Shown here in pieces: positions 23,401 to 36,600 of a stretch of DNA of 64,000 bases; positions within the stretch are counted from its first letter, which is position 1, and each line of letters opens with the position of its first letter. Both the position numbers and the translations under genes were made by a program. The notes beneath the pieces are model-generated. The model was not told the DNA's origin. It saw only the letters and a list, made by a program, of their open reading frames with translations, and did not search any database. Source of the stretch: Kalaharituber pfeilii (taxonomy: Eukaryota > Ascomycota > Pezizomycetes > Pezizales > Pezizaceae). The DNA lies in the NCBI GenBank assembly GCA_015179045.1, contig WHUZ01000003.1:806001-870000 (forward strand), written 5' to 3'.

Positions 23401-23700
23401 CTTGAAATATCAACGTGACGACACAGAAGAACAAAAATGAAAGAATATGCGAACGGGCAGTAGCGCCTCAAGCGGTTCAGCCCTAAAATTCCAATAAAAA
23501 CGGTCTCGTCCAATGTAAAGTGTCCAAACGTACTGGACTGTGCGGCTAAAGCAGAATCGGGCAATGACTACCCAAACAGTCACTAGTGTGAGAGCATTGC
23601 ACCGCTTGGGTTATCTTGAGGAATGTTGTTAACAGCAAAGACTTACGTATGCACATGTTAAAAAAAAAAAGTCAGAACTCAATACGTAGAACAATAACAC

Positions 23701-23732
<32 letters not shown>

Positions 23733-26700
23733 TTGCACGTTCAGCAGGCTGTCATTGTCGATCTCACCCAGAACCATGCATGCAATTTGCTACGGATGGT
23801 TGAAGTCGCGCCAAGTTGTGCACAGCGAAACAGCAAACAGCAAAATTCTTAGGTTGCAAGCTACAGTAGATAACAAATGTCGCGACCGCGCCTGAAAGGC
23901 CTCATCTCAATTGGCGCAGCGCTTCTGCAGGCTGCTTCCGAAGCTGGCTGGTATGCGCTGTTGCAAGCTCGGGAATAGCCGCAGTTCGGTTGCAACTGGA
24001 GAGTCTCTCATGCTGTGCACTGTGCGCGCTGTATGCTGCTGTACTGTAGAGTACAGCAGAGTACATGCACGCCCGTCGCCTGGCATCGACTGGCTGAAGC
24101 TGCACCCGTATGCAACAGAATGGCCGTAGCACAAAGTACCCAGTCCATGGCCGCAATTCGTGCGTGGCATCGAGCCGCTGCTGCTGCTGCTGTGTACCCA
24201 GCAACCAACCCTATGGCAGCAGCATGATTGAAAAAGGTAGCCCAGGAAGGTAGAGTGCCTACCTGGGGCAAGTCGCCTGCATGCTTGCAGCACGTATTGC
24301 AGGATTGCTTGCGGGATGCCCCAGTCTCAAGCAGCTCCTTCGTTGACGAAACGTTCCCGACCTAGGGATGGTAGTGAGTACTCGAGTGCTTCAAGTACTC
24401 AGTAGTCGAGTCATAGAGATCCAAAGCAATCAAATCCCTTCCTTTCTCTTGGTCCCCTGCCTCCCCTTTAATTCCTTTCCCCAAAGTCCTTTATGCTCCT
24501 GCTGCCTTCCCACTTTCCCTTCATCCCGTTTCTACTGGACTACAAACGATACGAGATCGACCGAGTCTGAGTAGATCGTGTGAATCTAAAACCGATTGGA
24601 GGATGATGTGGGGAGTATAGGTGGAATGTAACCCTTCTACAACTTGGGCTTCAGATCGGGCACAGTCATTTATTTGTTCTTTGGTATGGTTATATTTGGT
24701 AATCTAGTCTCACTCTCCGCATTTTCATGCTGCACGGTCATTGGTACTATCACATTTTCCACCTAGGTGCGCAATGCAGCCGGAACAGAAGGGCACGCCT
24801 TCGGGTCCTCGTAGCATCTCCACATCTCTGGTGTTATGCGCGGGCTGAATGCCAATAGGAAAAAAGTCAAGTCCTTTCAAACTGCAGAGTGTATCGATTG
24901 TGCTAGATTTGGTACATGGGGTTGAACTACTGATTAGCTGTTGCATGTGGTCTGCAAAAAAAAAAAAAAAAAAAAAGTGTTTTAACAAAGCAAGCAAGCA
25001 GTAATACCGCTAAGAAAATAAGTACGCAAGTAGTTGCCAAGGACCCCACAATATCCCAAATTGAGGAGAAAAAAAAAAAAAAGAAAAAAAAAAACAAAAA
25101 AAACAATAGCAGTGCAGCGACAGAGACATCATCTAGCATCAAGCATTCTAATTGATATGGTGCAATACCAAATAAGTACGTAAAAAAAGAGAGAAAGAGG
25201 GAAACCTGATAATCCATCGAATAGTTGATTTCGGTAGGTGGGTACTGATTGTGGAAGCACAGCATAAAGTATGTACACCATGTAATGTACCTAAATTAAA
25301 TGTGGTGCATGTAGTGTGGAGGGGCAGCGCGCATAGTAACAGCAACGAAGCAGCACGGAAACAGTGGTTGCATCCAGCTAGGAAGTAGATAATGTATTTT
25401 GGATGTATGGAACAGTCACAGTACATGTGCTATGTGTGCATGGTCCTTGCTCCCCTCTCCCGAGATCCCCCTCCCTCGTATACCCCTGCCATTGCTGAGA
25501 CCCCTGGCTGTGCCATAAGCAGCATTGAGAAGAGTAAAATGAGTGGAAGGGTGTACAGCAGTCATCAATAATGTGAAAGTGGCAGCGCGAGAGCGGAGGG
25601 CACAATTAAGCCTGGACGGACGTCTGTAGTGAGAAAAGGTACTGTAGTTCTTCGTGGACAGAACCTATAATGAGTGGTATCATACGGTGGATAACATAGG
25701 TGCAAGCAGCAACTAAGTGGTAGTCTAGTTCGAGACTGAGGTGAGATCTATAGCGGCAGTTGACATATTACTGTGTTCCCTTCTTTAGTAGTCCGAATTT
25801 GCGGGCCAATAGAAGACAGAAGCAGGTAGCTCTCGGAGAGTGAGAGTGTAGATGCGAGCCAGGCTAGAGGAATGGTGGGAGGCGTGGATTGCAGTGGTGG
25901 TTGCATAACCCTCGAAGAGGGGCAAAGGGAGCAGGGAGAAGAAAGAGAGAGCAAAACGTCAGACTAGGTCGCACTAAGGAAACCGGTGGCCTCGGAAGAG
26001 AAGACGGGGATCGCGTCACTCGCCGACCCATAGGTTCGCAGGAGAGGTACCGCTCGATGTGGTTACATAGCACATGAAGCAGGATCTAAACGCATCCCAC
26101 CGGAATAAAGCAAATGGGCATCGAATAAATAAAAATAAAGAGAAAGGAAGGAACGAAGGACTGTCCCCACATTGTACGTGCCTATAAATGATATATCACA
26201 CGGGGAATGTAACCAGCATACTAAGAGCACCTGCGGCAATGCATACATGTATGCGCAACAGAGAGCATCGTGGAGACAAAAAGCAGAGAGACCGCCAGGA
26301 GGGCGCGATATGATGGAGATAATAGAGGTGCATGCTATCCTAGAGCCTGAAGAGAAGTGCTAGTACTAAGGTACAGGAGCAAGAATTTGACAGCTGGTAC
26401 TAAGTGGTACATGATATAGTGCATGTGCGATCATCAGCTTCCTGTACCCCAGGCGTGCTCGTCGATAAAAGTGGTATTATACATCCATCCTGCAATGGTG
26501 CACAAGAACCTCTGCACTTGCCCAATTACTTATCCCGGCTTATGACAAAACGTGAAATTGTGACAGCGCATATTCCTTATGATATCTGTGGTACTTGTAT
26601 ACTGCGACACCGCGGCTGCCACTTGCTGCTGCTCGTATCGTCTCGTAACCTCCAAAGTGTATACTACCATATATTCGCCGCTATAGTTCTCGGAACCGCT

Positions 26701-28500
26701 ATTTGCCACGCTATATCCGCCAGGATCGAGAAAGAGCGTCATTGTGTGCACACCGCTTGGCAGATCACTACTATCGTAGCAAAGGAACTCAATTAGCGCC
26801 GAGAATTCCCGGGCGAGTTGCTGGGCAGAATTAGCAAATGCTTCAAATTATTACAAGAGAGCTACCATAAAAAATCTTCACCATCAACGCCGACTATGCT
26901 ACCATTCAGGCCTCGCGATCGATCGATCGCTCCTTGTCGAGCCCAGTCGCGCCTCGTATCAATAGGCCCCACTCTCTGCTCTACATCTCCGAGGCCTTAG
27001 CGTGTGTGCATAGTGTACTTACTACACGAGCCAAAAGTGTTTGGCAATCAGGCAATATCTGCTGCCCAGCTAAGCAATTGTGAACTGCAAGGGATCTATA
27101 AACAGTCCCGGGAGGGGAAAGGTGGGGCACAGATGAGGGGTGCATGGTGCACCTTCACATACTCGCCCTAGCTTTGCTCGTTAGCTCCATATATTTTTCA
27201 GCCAAAGACATTTCGCAAGCCATAAAGCCTATTGAAGAATAAAAGGCCACAAACTTACTAACGGATGGGTATGCGGGCGCCGCGCTTCAATGGCTGGTTG
27301 CTGGAGCCTGCTGGAGCCCTATCTATGAGAGTACTTGGGGTGGGTAGAAGGCGGGGTAGTATTCCGCTTCCTGCGGTCACATAGCCCACATCTGTTGAGA
27401 TGAGATTCATGAAACCATGTAACCCTTCGCGCGCACCCCACAGGACGCCGGCTTCGACTGTGTATACTACCTGCAACTAGCAAGCAGATAGACCGTCCTG
27501 TCGAGCTCAGCGCTGGTAGTGGCACGGCCAGCCACAGTCTGTAACCTTTGGATTCCACCTCGCTCTAGGCCATTCCCTGCGCAAACCCTCTCGCTAAGCC
27601 AAGCCTTTCCCACAATAATCGCAGCCTGTATACCTCAATATAGCTACAAATGCGGCGAGGGAGGTAGGAGGAATTGCGGTGTAATGACGGTGAGGTGTCT
27701 GCATTTTAGTCCCAGAGCGAATGGTATATCCTAAAGTCAAATATGGTAGGCATTCCTGGGGGCCAGGGCAAGCCTCGTTGGCTAAAAGTAGAGAACAAGA
27801 GGTGAGAAAACGATGGTATCGGTAGTAGTAGCTATTCTCGTTCGCCAATCCCATTACTTTTCCGGTAGCGCGGTGGTAGCGTATGTAGTGAGCGGCGGCG
27901 GAGACGAAGTCGTGCAAGCGGGGTGTGAATCTATCGAGGGTCGAGTTGGGAGTTGGGAGGGAGGGGGAGAGGAGATTCGCAAGGAAAGTCAACGAGGAGG
28001 AGTGCATTTCCGCACAATGGGCGATGATGGAAGCACTAGTCAGTATGTAACCTGGTGGAGCATGCCCCGGGGGGCAGCGAGAAGGAAGGGAGAGGGGGCA
28101 GATAGGACAGCGCTAGGAATAGAACGAGGGAGGAATAAGAAAAAGGAGTGGTCGATCCATCAGAGAAGGAAAAAGTAATACGGTGAAATAGGCGCACGCC
28201 GAAGCGGAGGGTGAGAAAAGCACAGCGCACAGGGCACCTGCCGCCTGTCGCCATCGCCGCCAGTTGCATTACCAGCGGGCCAGCGGCGGGTGCGGAGCGA
28301 GGAGGCACGACTGGGACAATAGAACATTGAGCGCAGCGTCTGCGGTGTTCGTGTGGGCGGCGGGCGGCGGCGGCGGCGGTGGTGGTGCATGGCGAATTGG
28401 CGGGCGGCTCGTAGAGCCCCGTCCCATCCGGGCTGCCTGCTTGTATGTATGCGGCTGCGTCCACACATGCGTTCATTTCATCATACATCTCCGGGAGCAT
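20473..28500. other. Long gene-poor region with simple repeats
   Basis: I see no supportable gene. Just upstream of SFT2 are (GACAA)n at 20,563-20,587 and TCCTGCTGTA repeated three times near 20,620. 22,987-23,009 is a run of 23 C; 23,701-23,727 and 24,956-24,976 are A runs. A minus-strand open frame of about 100 codons ending at 26,530 has protein-like composition but no recognised domain. Long frames at 22.1-22.7 kb and 27.6-28.5 kb follow GC-rich simple sequence. Confidence 0.45.
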
Positions 28501-28556
28501 GTAGATGTGGCGACTCGTACCTTTGCCATCACCACGTCCGCCCTGGCGAGGCTGTC

Positions 28557-28713
28557 CATCCCCGACCCGTCCCCGCCCCGTCCCGTCCCCGTCCCCCGTC
28601 CCCGTCCCCGTCCCCGTCCCCGTCCCCGTCCCCCGTCCCCGCCCCCCGTCCCCGTCCCCGTCCCTGTCCCCGTCCCGTCCCCGTCCCCGTCCCCGTCCCC
28701 GTCCCCGGCCCTG
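28557..28713 (+). repeat. (CCCCGT)n microsatellite
   Basis: About 150 bp consist almost only of CCCCGT units with occasional CCCGT or CCCCCGT variants. The complementary strand is G-rich with regularly spaced G runs, so it could form G-quadruplexes. It lies about 1.8 kb upstream of the bHLH gene. Confidence 0.85.
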
Positions 28714-30524
28714 GCCCCAGCCCTACATTGCATTGCGCTCCCTCGCCCTCCGTCTGCTCTGTCGCTGTTCACCGCGCGCACGCACGCAACGGGCGTGGCA
28801 GTCCGGCCTGGTTCGGGCATGGGCCAGTAGTGTTTCCTAGCCGCTTGTTCTCTGCTGCTGTGCTGCTATGCGCTGCAGGAGGGGATGCGTATTGGTGGGG
28901 GGGGGGGGGCGGCCTGGCGATGCGAGTGGATGAGCGGACGCGAGTGGAGCGGCTCTGCCTCGCCATTCTCGTGCGCTCCCGTGCACCCACCCCGCTGCTC
29001 CGCTGCTCCACCCCCACCCCGCCTCTCTGCGCTCGACCGGGCTGCCTATGGCTGCTCTGTTCTGCGTTGCGGCGCGTGCGGTGGAGCGCCAAACCGCACC
29101 CGCACCCCCATCCCTCTCCCTGTCCCTCTCCCTCCCCTCACCCCTCACCTCACCCCCTTCACACCCCCCCCTCCCCTCCCCCCTCCCCCAGTGGCCCCTC
29201 CAATCCACACTCGCACTCACACACCCTCACCTCGAATCTCATCTGCACCCTCCTCTCCCCTCCCCCTCCCCCTCCCCCTCCCCTCCCCCTCCCTCCCCCC
29301 AGACACCCTCCCGCAGCCCCCCCCTCCCCCCCACCCTTCGTCAACCTCCATCCCCGAGTCCCATCATCACCCCTGAACCCCCCCATCGCTTCCAAGTCGC
29401 ATTCCTCAGTTTGCTGCGTCATATCACACCCCAGAAAAGAAACCGTCGCACCCACACCTAGCCCGCGACCTCCCCCATCATCAGTTTAAGTACCTGCGCT
29501 TGCCCCAACCACTTCCGAAAGAGTCCTGTACCCACCCCCCACCCCCCCCCCCCCCCCCCCCCCCCCAGCCCCCAGTACAATCCATTATCCACCGTTCCTC
29601 ATTGATTCGTCGCATACACGCTCGACTACCCGCAAAAGACTTACGCATTGCCATCTGCTCGATCCTCCCAGAAATCGCACTGCGCTCAGCTCACGCCAAA
29701 ACTCGCGAACCCCACGAACTGCACCGTCCCTTGCGCTGCTGCGTCGGACGCCGTCTCGCCCCGCGCAACCAAAAGGCTGCGGCACGGATTGCATCTACGG
29801 CCCACGTTCTGTTGCTGGATACCTGCGCTGCAACCCACCTCGTCCTCCTATCTTTAATTTTGCGGCCTTTGGCTTGCACCTCGTTGTGTTCTTCGGCTCC
29901 CTACCGCATCGCTCAGATTCGTGCAAACTTTTGCGACCATTTCGATCCAGACCGGAACATCCAGGGCTATAGCAGATCCCAACCCACGAAATCCAACTGT
30001 TGCTGCAACAGGCCTCGTTTACTTTGCAACCCCCCCCCCCCCCCCCCCCCCCCCCAACCACAGCCCGCGACCACACCAAGTGCCAACCCTCTGCATACAT
30101 AACCCTCCACTGCAACCACTACGAAAGTAACAAAAGAAAAGAGAGAAAAGAAGGGGGAAAAAAAGAGATACTGCTTTGGCTAAAGGCTGCTATTCGCCAG
30201 AGCTTCATCTCAGCTACGAATTTTGTCCGCACGCCTCATCACTTCAGCATTTGGCCGTCTGCAGAAAGAAATACATTAGAGCCTCTCCGCCCGGGAAAGG
30301 TTTGCAAAAGTTCAGTTGGAGATCTCTCCGAATTGGAAGATTCCAATAGGTCATCGCGTCCCAACTGGAGCGGCACCTATTTAGGTTAATTAGTCGTTGG
30401 TGGAAGAATCAACCCCCTCTCCCCCACCCGCTCCTCTCTCCCCTCCCACCACTACAAACTCGGCGAAAAGGAGATTTGTATTTCCTGAGAGTTTTTCCCC
30501 CACCAGTTCTAAGTTGATACAACT
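28714..30524 (+). promoter_or_regulatory. C-rich upstream region and probable long leader of the bHLH gene
   Basis: The plus strand is strongly C-rich, with CTCCCC and CCTCCC arrays at 29.1-29.35 kb. It has two pure C runs: 25 C at 29,542-29,566 and 26 C at 30,030-30,055. The last few hundred bases before 30,525 probably include the promoter and 5' leader. Long open frames here are simple-repeat translations. Confidence 0.4.
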
Positions 30525-32564
30525 ATGCCGGCCCCTGTTAGTAAGTGCTTGAGTCTCTCTTGATACTGGCCATTGCAACCCGACAGTGGGACGAAAGCCG
30601 CTGACTCACCTGTAGGTGCATTTAGCACCATATCTTCGTACAAAAAAGGCTCTGGACTCGAATTAAGATTAGACACTTCGCAAAACAACATGCAGAATTA
30701 TAATTGCAACACAAATTCCCTCGGCGGAGTCAATATTCCAACATCGCCAGTACCTTACATCAAGAATGAGCCATTAGGAACGCCACCAGAAAGACGATAT
30801 TCACAACACGGTTTCCCAGACGCATACAGCATGTCCGGAAATGGTGCTTACCATCACCAATCTTCCAACTTCGGGCAGAACTACGAGAGTATTGATCCCT
30901 CGGCGTTGACCATGTCCCCAGTGTTAAATGACCACCAAGGCTCTATGCCTCGAAATATCCCAATACCTCAAAATGCTGGTTTTACTCAGTCCTATCCTCC
31001 AAATTTCAATGCCGCTCCTGGCATGGGCTTCACAACAGCTGAACTTCTATCCCTTGAATTCAGCAAGAGTGAGTCCATGGAAGGCTATTCCCACGGAGGC
31101 GATCACATTGAAGACTATGATTTGCACCTGATCCCCGCAACCCATGACATCAGTCTTGGTAATGGTACCCTTGATTCAGGCTATGCTCACACTCCAGAAA
31201 CCCATGGTGAATCACCGTTCACGCGGCCGTTCCAGGGCCAGTTCCGCCATATCCAATCCTTTAATGGTGCAAGCATTGACTCTCCCTCATCATATGCTTC
31301 GCCTATCAGCAGGTGAAGTCACTGTCTGTCACATTGTTAAAAAGTCTTATCGTAATTAATGATTCTTCTGTACAGGAACGCTGTCGATATCAATGGACAT
31401 AAGAGCCCACACTCCAAGTCACCAAATACACCAAAGACACCTGGTCTCACAGGCCTTTCCATTAACGGCACAGACACCTCCAGCATGCCCATCCAGAACC
31501 ACCACATGGGTATCCACCGACACCACAAGTCCCTTACCGGCAGTAGCCAATGGGATGGAACACCCAGCTCCCAAATCTCATACATGGATTCTCCGCTATC
31601 CTCGCCTGGCATCGGTTCCACTAGTCACGCCGGAATCTCTGAACTCATGAAAGCGAAACATGCCTCCCTCCCTACTAAAGTGGAGAACCCGAACGCCCCT
31701 GCATACCAGTCTCAGGAAGCCAAACGCCGCCGACGTCGTGAGTCTCACAACATGGTTGAGCGCCGTCGCCGCGACCACATCAACGACCGCATTCAAGAAC
31801 TCTCCCACCTTGTTCCCCAGCATCGCCTTGAGGACGAGAAAGTGCGCAAGCACCTCCAGAACAACTCCCCTCTGTCCCCCACCATCGGCGCGCTAGGCAT
31901 CTCCCCTCCACGCACCGCAACATCCATGCTCGCTGCTGGCGGCCGCCGCGCCTCAGGTACCCCAAGCACAGGAGGCATCTCTTCTGCCACTGGCTTGCCA
32001 GGCGATGAGAAGGACAAGGGCCCCAATAAGGGTGACATTCTCAACGGCGCAGTCAGCTGGACCCGCGACCTCATGTGGTGTCTTCACGAGAAGTACAAGC
32101 AGGAAGAGAAGCTCCGTGAGTGGGCTGCTGCGAACGGCCTTCAGTTCCCGATTGAGCCGACAGAGGACGAAAAAAGGATGAAGTCAGAACTTATGGTATC
32201 GGTCGAGAGGAATACATCTGCTACTAGGAAGTTCATGTACAGCCGTGGCCCGGGCTCGGGGCTTCGTGTCCCCGGTTATACTGATTTGGCGGGCGGCGCT
32301 ATCAATGTAGGAAGCTCAGGATTGACCAGTCCCAGTGTGAGTCCAGTGCATGCGACGAGTATTGTGAGAGGGAGCGGTGGCAATGGTGGAGCCTCCTCCG
32401 GAGCAGCAGGAGCCTCCCTCAGCCGCGTACAATCTCAACAAGCTCACCAATCCCAGCAGCAACAGCAACAACAGCAAGGGCAGCAACCGCAGCAGCAGTT
32501 TTGGTCAAACGGGGATGGTGTGGCTTTCAAGGAGGAGGAATTTGGAACGATGGATCTCTCTTAG
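30525..32564 (+). CDS. bHLH transcription factor with expanded loop
   Basis: The CDS joins 30525..30540, 30616..31312 and 31376..32564 (633 residues). A tiny first exon (MPAPV) ends at donor GTAAGT, with branch CTGAC and acceptor TGTAG; intron 2 is GTGAAG…TACAG. Both joins keep phase. Residues about 352-385 are the basic region and helix 1 (RRRRRESHNMVERRRRDHIN, DRIQELSHLVPQ) with the His-Glu-Arg contacts expected for E-box binding. Helix 2 (GDILNGAVSWTRDLMWCLHE) follows only at about 455, so the loop is about 70 residues and Ser/Pro/Gly-rich. The N-terminus is Ser/Pro/Asn-rich and the C-terminus has a Gln-rich tract, both suitable for activation. The fungal family resembles Rtg3/MiT-like bHLH proteins; the specific orthologue and targets are not determined. 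It acts in the nucleus, probably as a dimer. Confidence 0.93.
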
Positions 32565-32625
32565 ATGACTTTTAATGATGTTTTGATTATTTTGATACAT
32601 TTATAATGACCTTATGGTTTGGAGG

Positions 32626-32656
<31 letters not shown>

Positions 32657-33620
32657 CTATCCAATCTTTGCCGTTTAGGACTACGGCGACTTCATCTTTA
32701 TTTTCTTCTGTGTAGGTTTCGTCCCTTGTATGCCCTTTTTATTCTTGTTTATTCCGTACCTAGTGGCTTTTAGTTCTTTTTATTATTTCTACTTTTGTTT
32801 TCTGATATATACACACGACCCTTGTTCTTTCCCTTTGTTATATTTCTGCTTACAATCGTCAACCCATTATCCCCTGTTCTTGACATATCACAAAGCACCA
32901 GTACATACACAAGCACAGGTTTAAACCACAGACTCCATCTCCTCACATCTCTTTTCCTTGACTGCATCGTTCGCTTGTTTCTTTCACGGATATAAGGCGC
33001 ATACATGTATTCCCCGGAGTGTGCAAAGAATCTGTATTGTATTTTGTTGGGATTCCCTCTCCCAAACAATTTGTCTTTCGCGCCAGGTTATTTATTCCAC
33101 CACTTGCCGTTATTCATTCATAGCATGTATTCCCACTAGCAACACGAGAACTGCATTATTTTCTTTTTTTTTCCCTCCGTTTTCTTATTTTTTTTATTTT
33201 TTTTTTTTTTTACATTCTGTTTCTTGATATTATGAAGTCCATTTTCTTGTATTTCACTCTGTCCTACAGCTCATGTCATCCTTCTCTTCTTCATGGTATA
33301 GGTTTTTAGTGTATTGGCGGGCGTTAAACTTCTAGGTTTTTTTTTTTTTTCCCTCTCGTTTATCTTTTCCTTCTCCTTTGCCTTAACATGCTTCCTAATT
33401 TTCTAGTAATGTACGTTCGTATATGTTTGTGCTTGCATGATTGGAAGGTGTGTGCGGTACTATATTCCCCGTCCCTTATTTTTGCTTGCCCCACGAGGGG
33501 ACTCTAATGATCATGACCTCTATTTACTTCTTTGCTCTATTCATCGAAATCTGAGATTTATCCCCGTACGTTTTGAATTCGGCTGTGACTGTGACATGCT
33601 TTTTTCCGACGTTGCTTGTC
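32565..33620 (+). other. T-rich 3' flank of the bHLH gene
   Basis: It contains a run of 29 T at 32,628-32,656 and several shorter T runs near 33,160-33,220 and 33,338-33,350. The T bias on the coding strand fits a 3' untranslated region or terminator area. No gene is seen. Confidence 0.45.
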
Positions 33621-36600
33621 AGATGTAGCGTGCATTGCTAGTTTTGAACAAATTTTAGTACCGCTGTCTGAGGACACAGCGTGTCCAGTGCCTACTTGAA
33701 TTTTTCGATGCTAATTGATAGAGACATCAATATTGCTTTGTTTTGGATGAGCATTTGGGCTTGTATTGTAGTTTGACCAAGTATATCAATATGCATTGTC
33801 AGACAATGTCAGATACTAGAATTCCTGCGCCAACATCGTGGTCGTCCGGCTCGAGCCTGGAGTTGTTCATACTCTTACACATGTTTCACTATCACAGCAT
33901 CAATACCCAGTGCCAAGATCATCACTGGTATCAATAACCCTATGGATGTCAGTTTTCAGGTTTCTTCTCCCTGCGCAGAACGATCTGTGCATACATACCA
34001 TACATACCCGCCCCGTCTGGTGGCCATGTCCAACGTGGGTACTGTACCTACGTCATGCCCATGCGGCCTTCTTATTGCTGAGACATTAAAGTACTAGTAC
34101 ATTCCATGTGGGTTGGAACGGAGTGTCAGCATCATATATAGTTTTGAGCTCAGAGGGACACGTTCACAGAGAAATCCATGGTTGTGACCATTCATATCTA
34201 CTTTAAATTGCGGTCATCTGTGGTCCATTAGATGGGACACATGCTTCTCAGTCATCTTAGCGCTCCTTCCCCTCCTGGACACCCACTCACAAGCTGACCT
34301 CCCTGTAACCCCACGAAACCCTGGAACCCCGCCGTCTGGTACGTGAAGACATCTTGTTCTTACGGGGAAGTGCTAGCTAGGTCTTAAGCTTCCTTGCAAC
34401 CGTTTTTTAATATCTCTACTCTTGTAATATTACTTTTTTTTCTTTTTTCTTTTTCTTTTTCGTTTTTCTTTTTTTTTTTTGATTATTGCAGGGAAGCAGG
34501 GTGGTTCACGTGGGATAGGTTCAGTGAATACCTGGCAGCTAGGTACCATAGGGCTAAACTAGCTACTTCGTTGTGTAGGTAGATACTCGAGAAAATGACC
34601 GCTAGCTTTTGTGGCTATGGATTTGAAAAACAATCGCACATACAGGTTAGCAGGAAGATAAGAGTGTGAGAAATCCGTAAGCAGAAGTAAGATTGATGTG
34701 AGGACTCGGCCTTAAGCCCAAGTTTTGCTGGGAACCTACCCGGTTGCGCACCGAGACTAGGTGTTCAACCTGACTACGCTCTGCAATACCTAATTAGGTA
34801 AGCGGGGGTATCTGGATGGCTGATGTGGCGCTGATGACCCAGAAAGAGTCAACGTCAAAGGCAAGCAAGAGTCCTGTATTTCATGCGCACCAGCTTCATC
34901 CTCCACCAGGCTGTTAGTCTGGCATGAACAGGGGCAACCTTACTTAGGCTTCTGGGCACTTCTTCCGAATCGTGCCGCGGTATCCGAGGTGCGTGTATGC
35001 AGTGTTCCTAAATATATACTTGACTTGTATCTAATAAGTATATAGAGATTGGTGAATAAAAGTTTACTATTCGGGTAATAAATATGAAGCATGTATTCTA
35101 TATTTATATTAGTGTATGCTACTCCTCCAAAATATAGATAGTTATAAAGAGGACGGACTATTCTCCGTTTCTACCTTGAGGGTATACTTAGGTTTTTTGT
35201 GGTGTGTGCATATAGCTTTAGCTCTGTGAACATGCTCTTTACAGTAATGATTTGGAAATCTGAATGATATGTCAAACTATGTGAAGTGTAGACGCCTAGT
35301 TAATAAGATGGAGCTGTTTGTGTAAATAGGTACATGTACAAGGGATTTTAGAAACTAGTGTTTGTGATACTAATGTACTTTGGGTAATCTGAGAACTGCA
35401 TAAATGCGTCTCTCGAGGTACTTTCCTCATAAGTGAATAAAAGCAGACACGCCATGAGGCAAAACGATGAGCCTGGGGCTATGTTACAACTAGGCTGCAG
35501 ACATTGCTGCTTCATTAATAACGCGACTACTATAATCATATTCTTAGGATCCTACTAGACATCTTTCCAGTACTGATATAAAACTGTATCCGCGCTTTTG
35601 CAACCAGTCCTGCTAAGAGTGTATTCGTGCTCCAAACAGTCACGGTTCATATGCACAGTCCGCGTGGACATGTTGAGTTGATCAAATGAAAGCTCTGGGC
35701 TGGATAGGCTAGCTTACTTCTGCCCGCATGCACAAGCAGCAATCAAGGTTCGATTTTAGATGGCGATCTAAATAGATCTCGTGCATCCATGTCTGGGATA
35801 ACACTGTTGTCGATCAGCAACCAACTGGTGCCTCCCTCACTTGCGGTAACCATTCACCAAATTTGAAGTGGATGACTATGACGGGCACCCTGAGCCTTCA
35901 GCCAGCTGGTGAATCCATCTCCATGAATGTAGACAACTAGCAGCACGATGTTGCGGATCTGATTACCGTACTGTATACCCTGAACCTGGAACCATGCCAT
36001 ACCCTTTACATTTGCATGGCGCTCATGGCATGTATGCGAATGCATGATGATCACTCATGATCGGTGAACACTTGCTATATGTCAAAGAAGGGGTATAGTT
36101 CGTGCTTTGCTGTACATCTTAGGCGACCTCGGTGTAGTTGGCAGATACTGAGGATCGACTGCAAAATAGCCAGAGCTTTTCTTGGGCATATCATACGCAT
36201 CGGCTCATGAGGAGAAGTCGGTCCTGCTCGCGAGCAGTGCTGTTCTAAGTAGCGGAGTGCACCCAATTCCTGAAACTCCGCTTAGCCAGTGTCTGGTTGC
36301 GAGACTAGTGCTGTCCCAGCACAAAGTACAAGTAGAATTTAATGACAGTGACGTCAGAAAACCAGTGCTTCGTACGAATGTAGGTACTGTATCTTTAGAG
36401 GCACAGGTAAAGAGGGTTCTGAAAGGGAACGGGAGCTCAGGGTCGCCAGCCTCCCCTCCCCAGATTCGGACACCCAAGCCGCCCACACCTCACCTAGCGA
36501 TCAGGCTGTCCAATGCCGCCTCGCCAGCCTCATGCAAGCCTCTTGTGTCGTCCTGGGGACGAAGGCTATGGTCGTCGGCGCTGTTGTCTCATGGCCATGG

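Noticed and set aside
28353..29489. Plus-strand open frame of 378 codons
   Set aside because: It is a translation of (CCCCGT)n and CCTCCC arrays (Pro/Ser/Arg repeats). Equivalent frames are open on several registers and both strands.
33141..33151. AACACGAGAAC, similar to the MITE end; also near 1367
   Set aside because: The outermost TIR bases do not match and there is no partner end or duplication, so it is not called as a family member.
34700..34790. tRNA-like look (GC-rich paired blocks)
   Set aside because: No B-box consensus and no cloverleaf could be drawn. No tRNA or 5S rRNA was recognised anywhere in the window.
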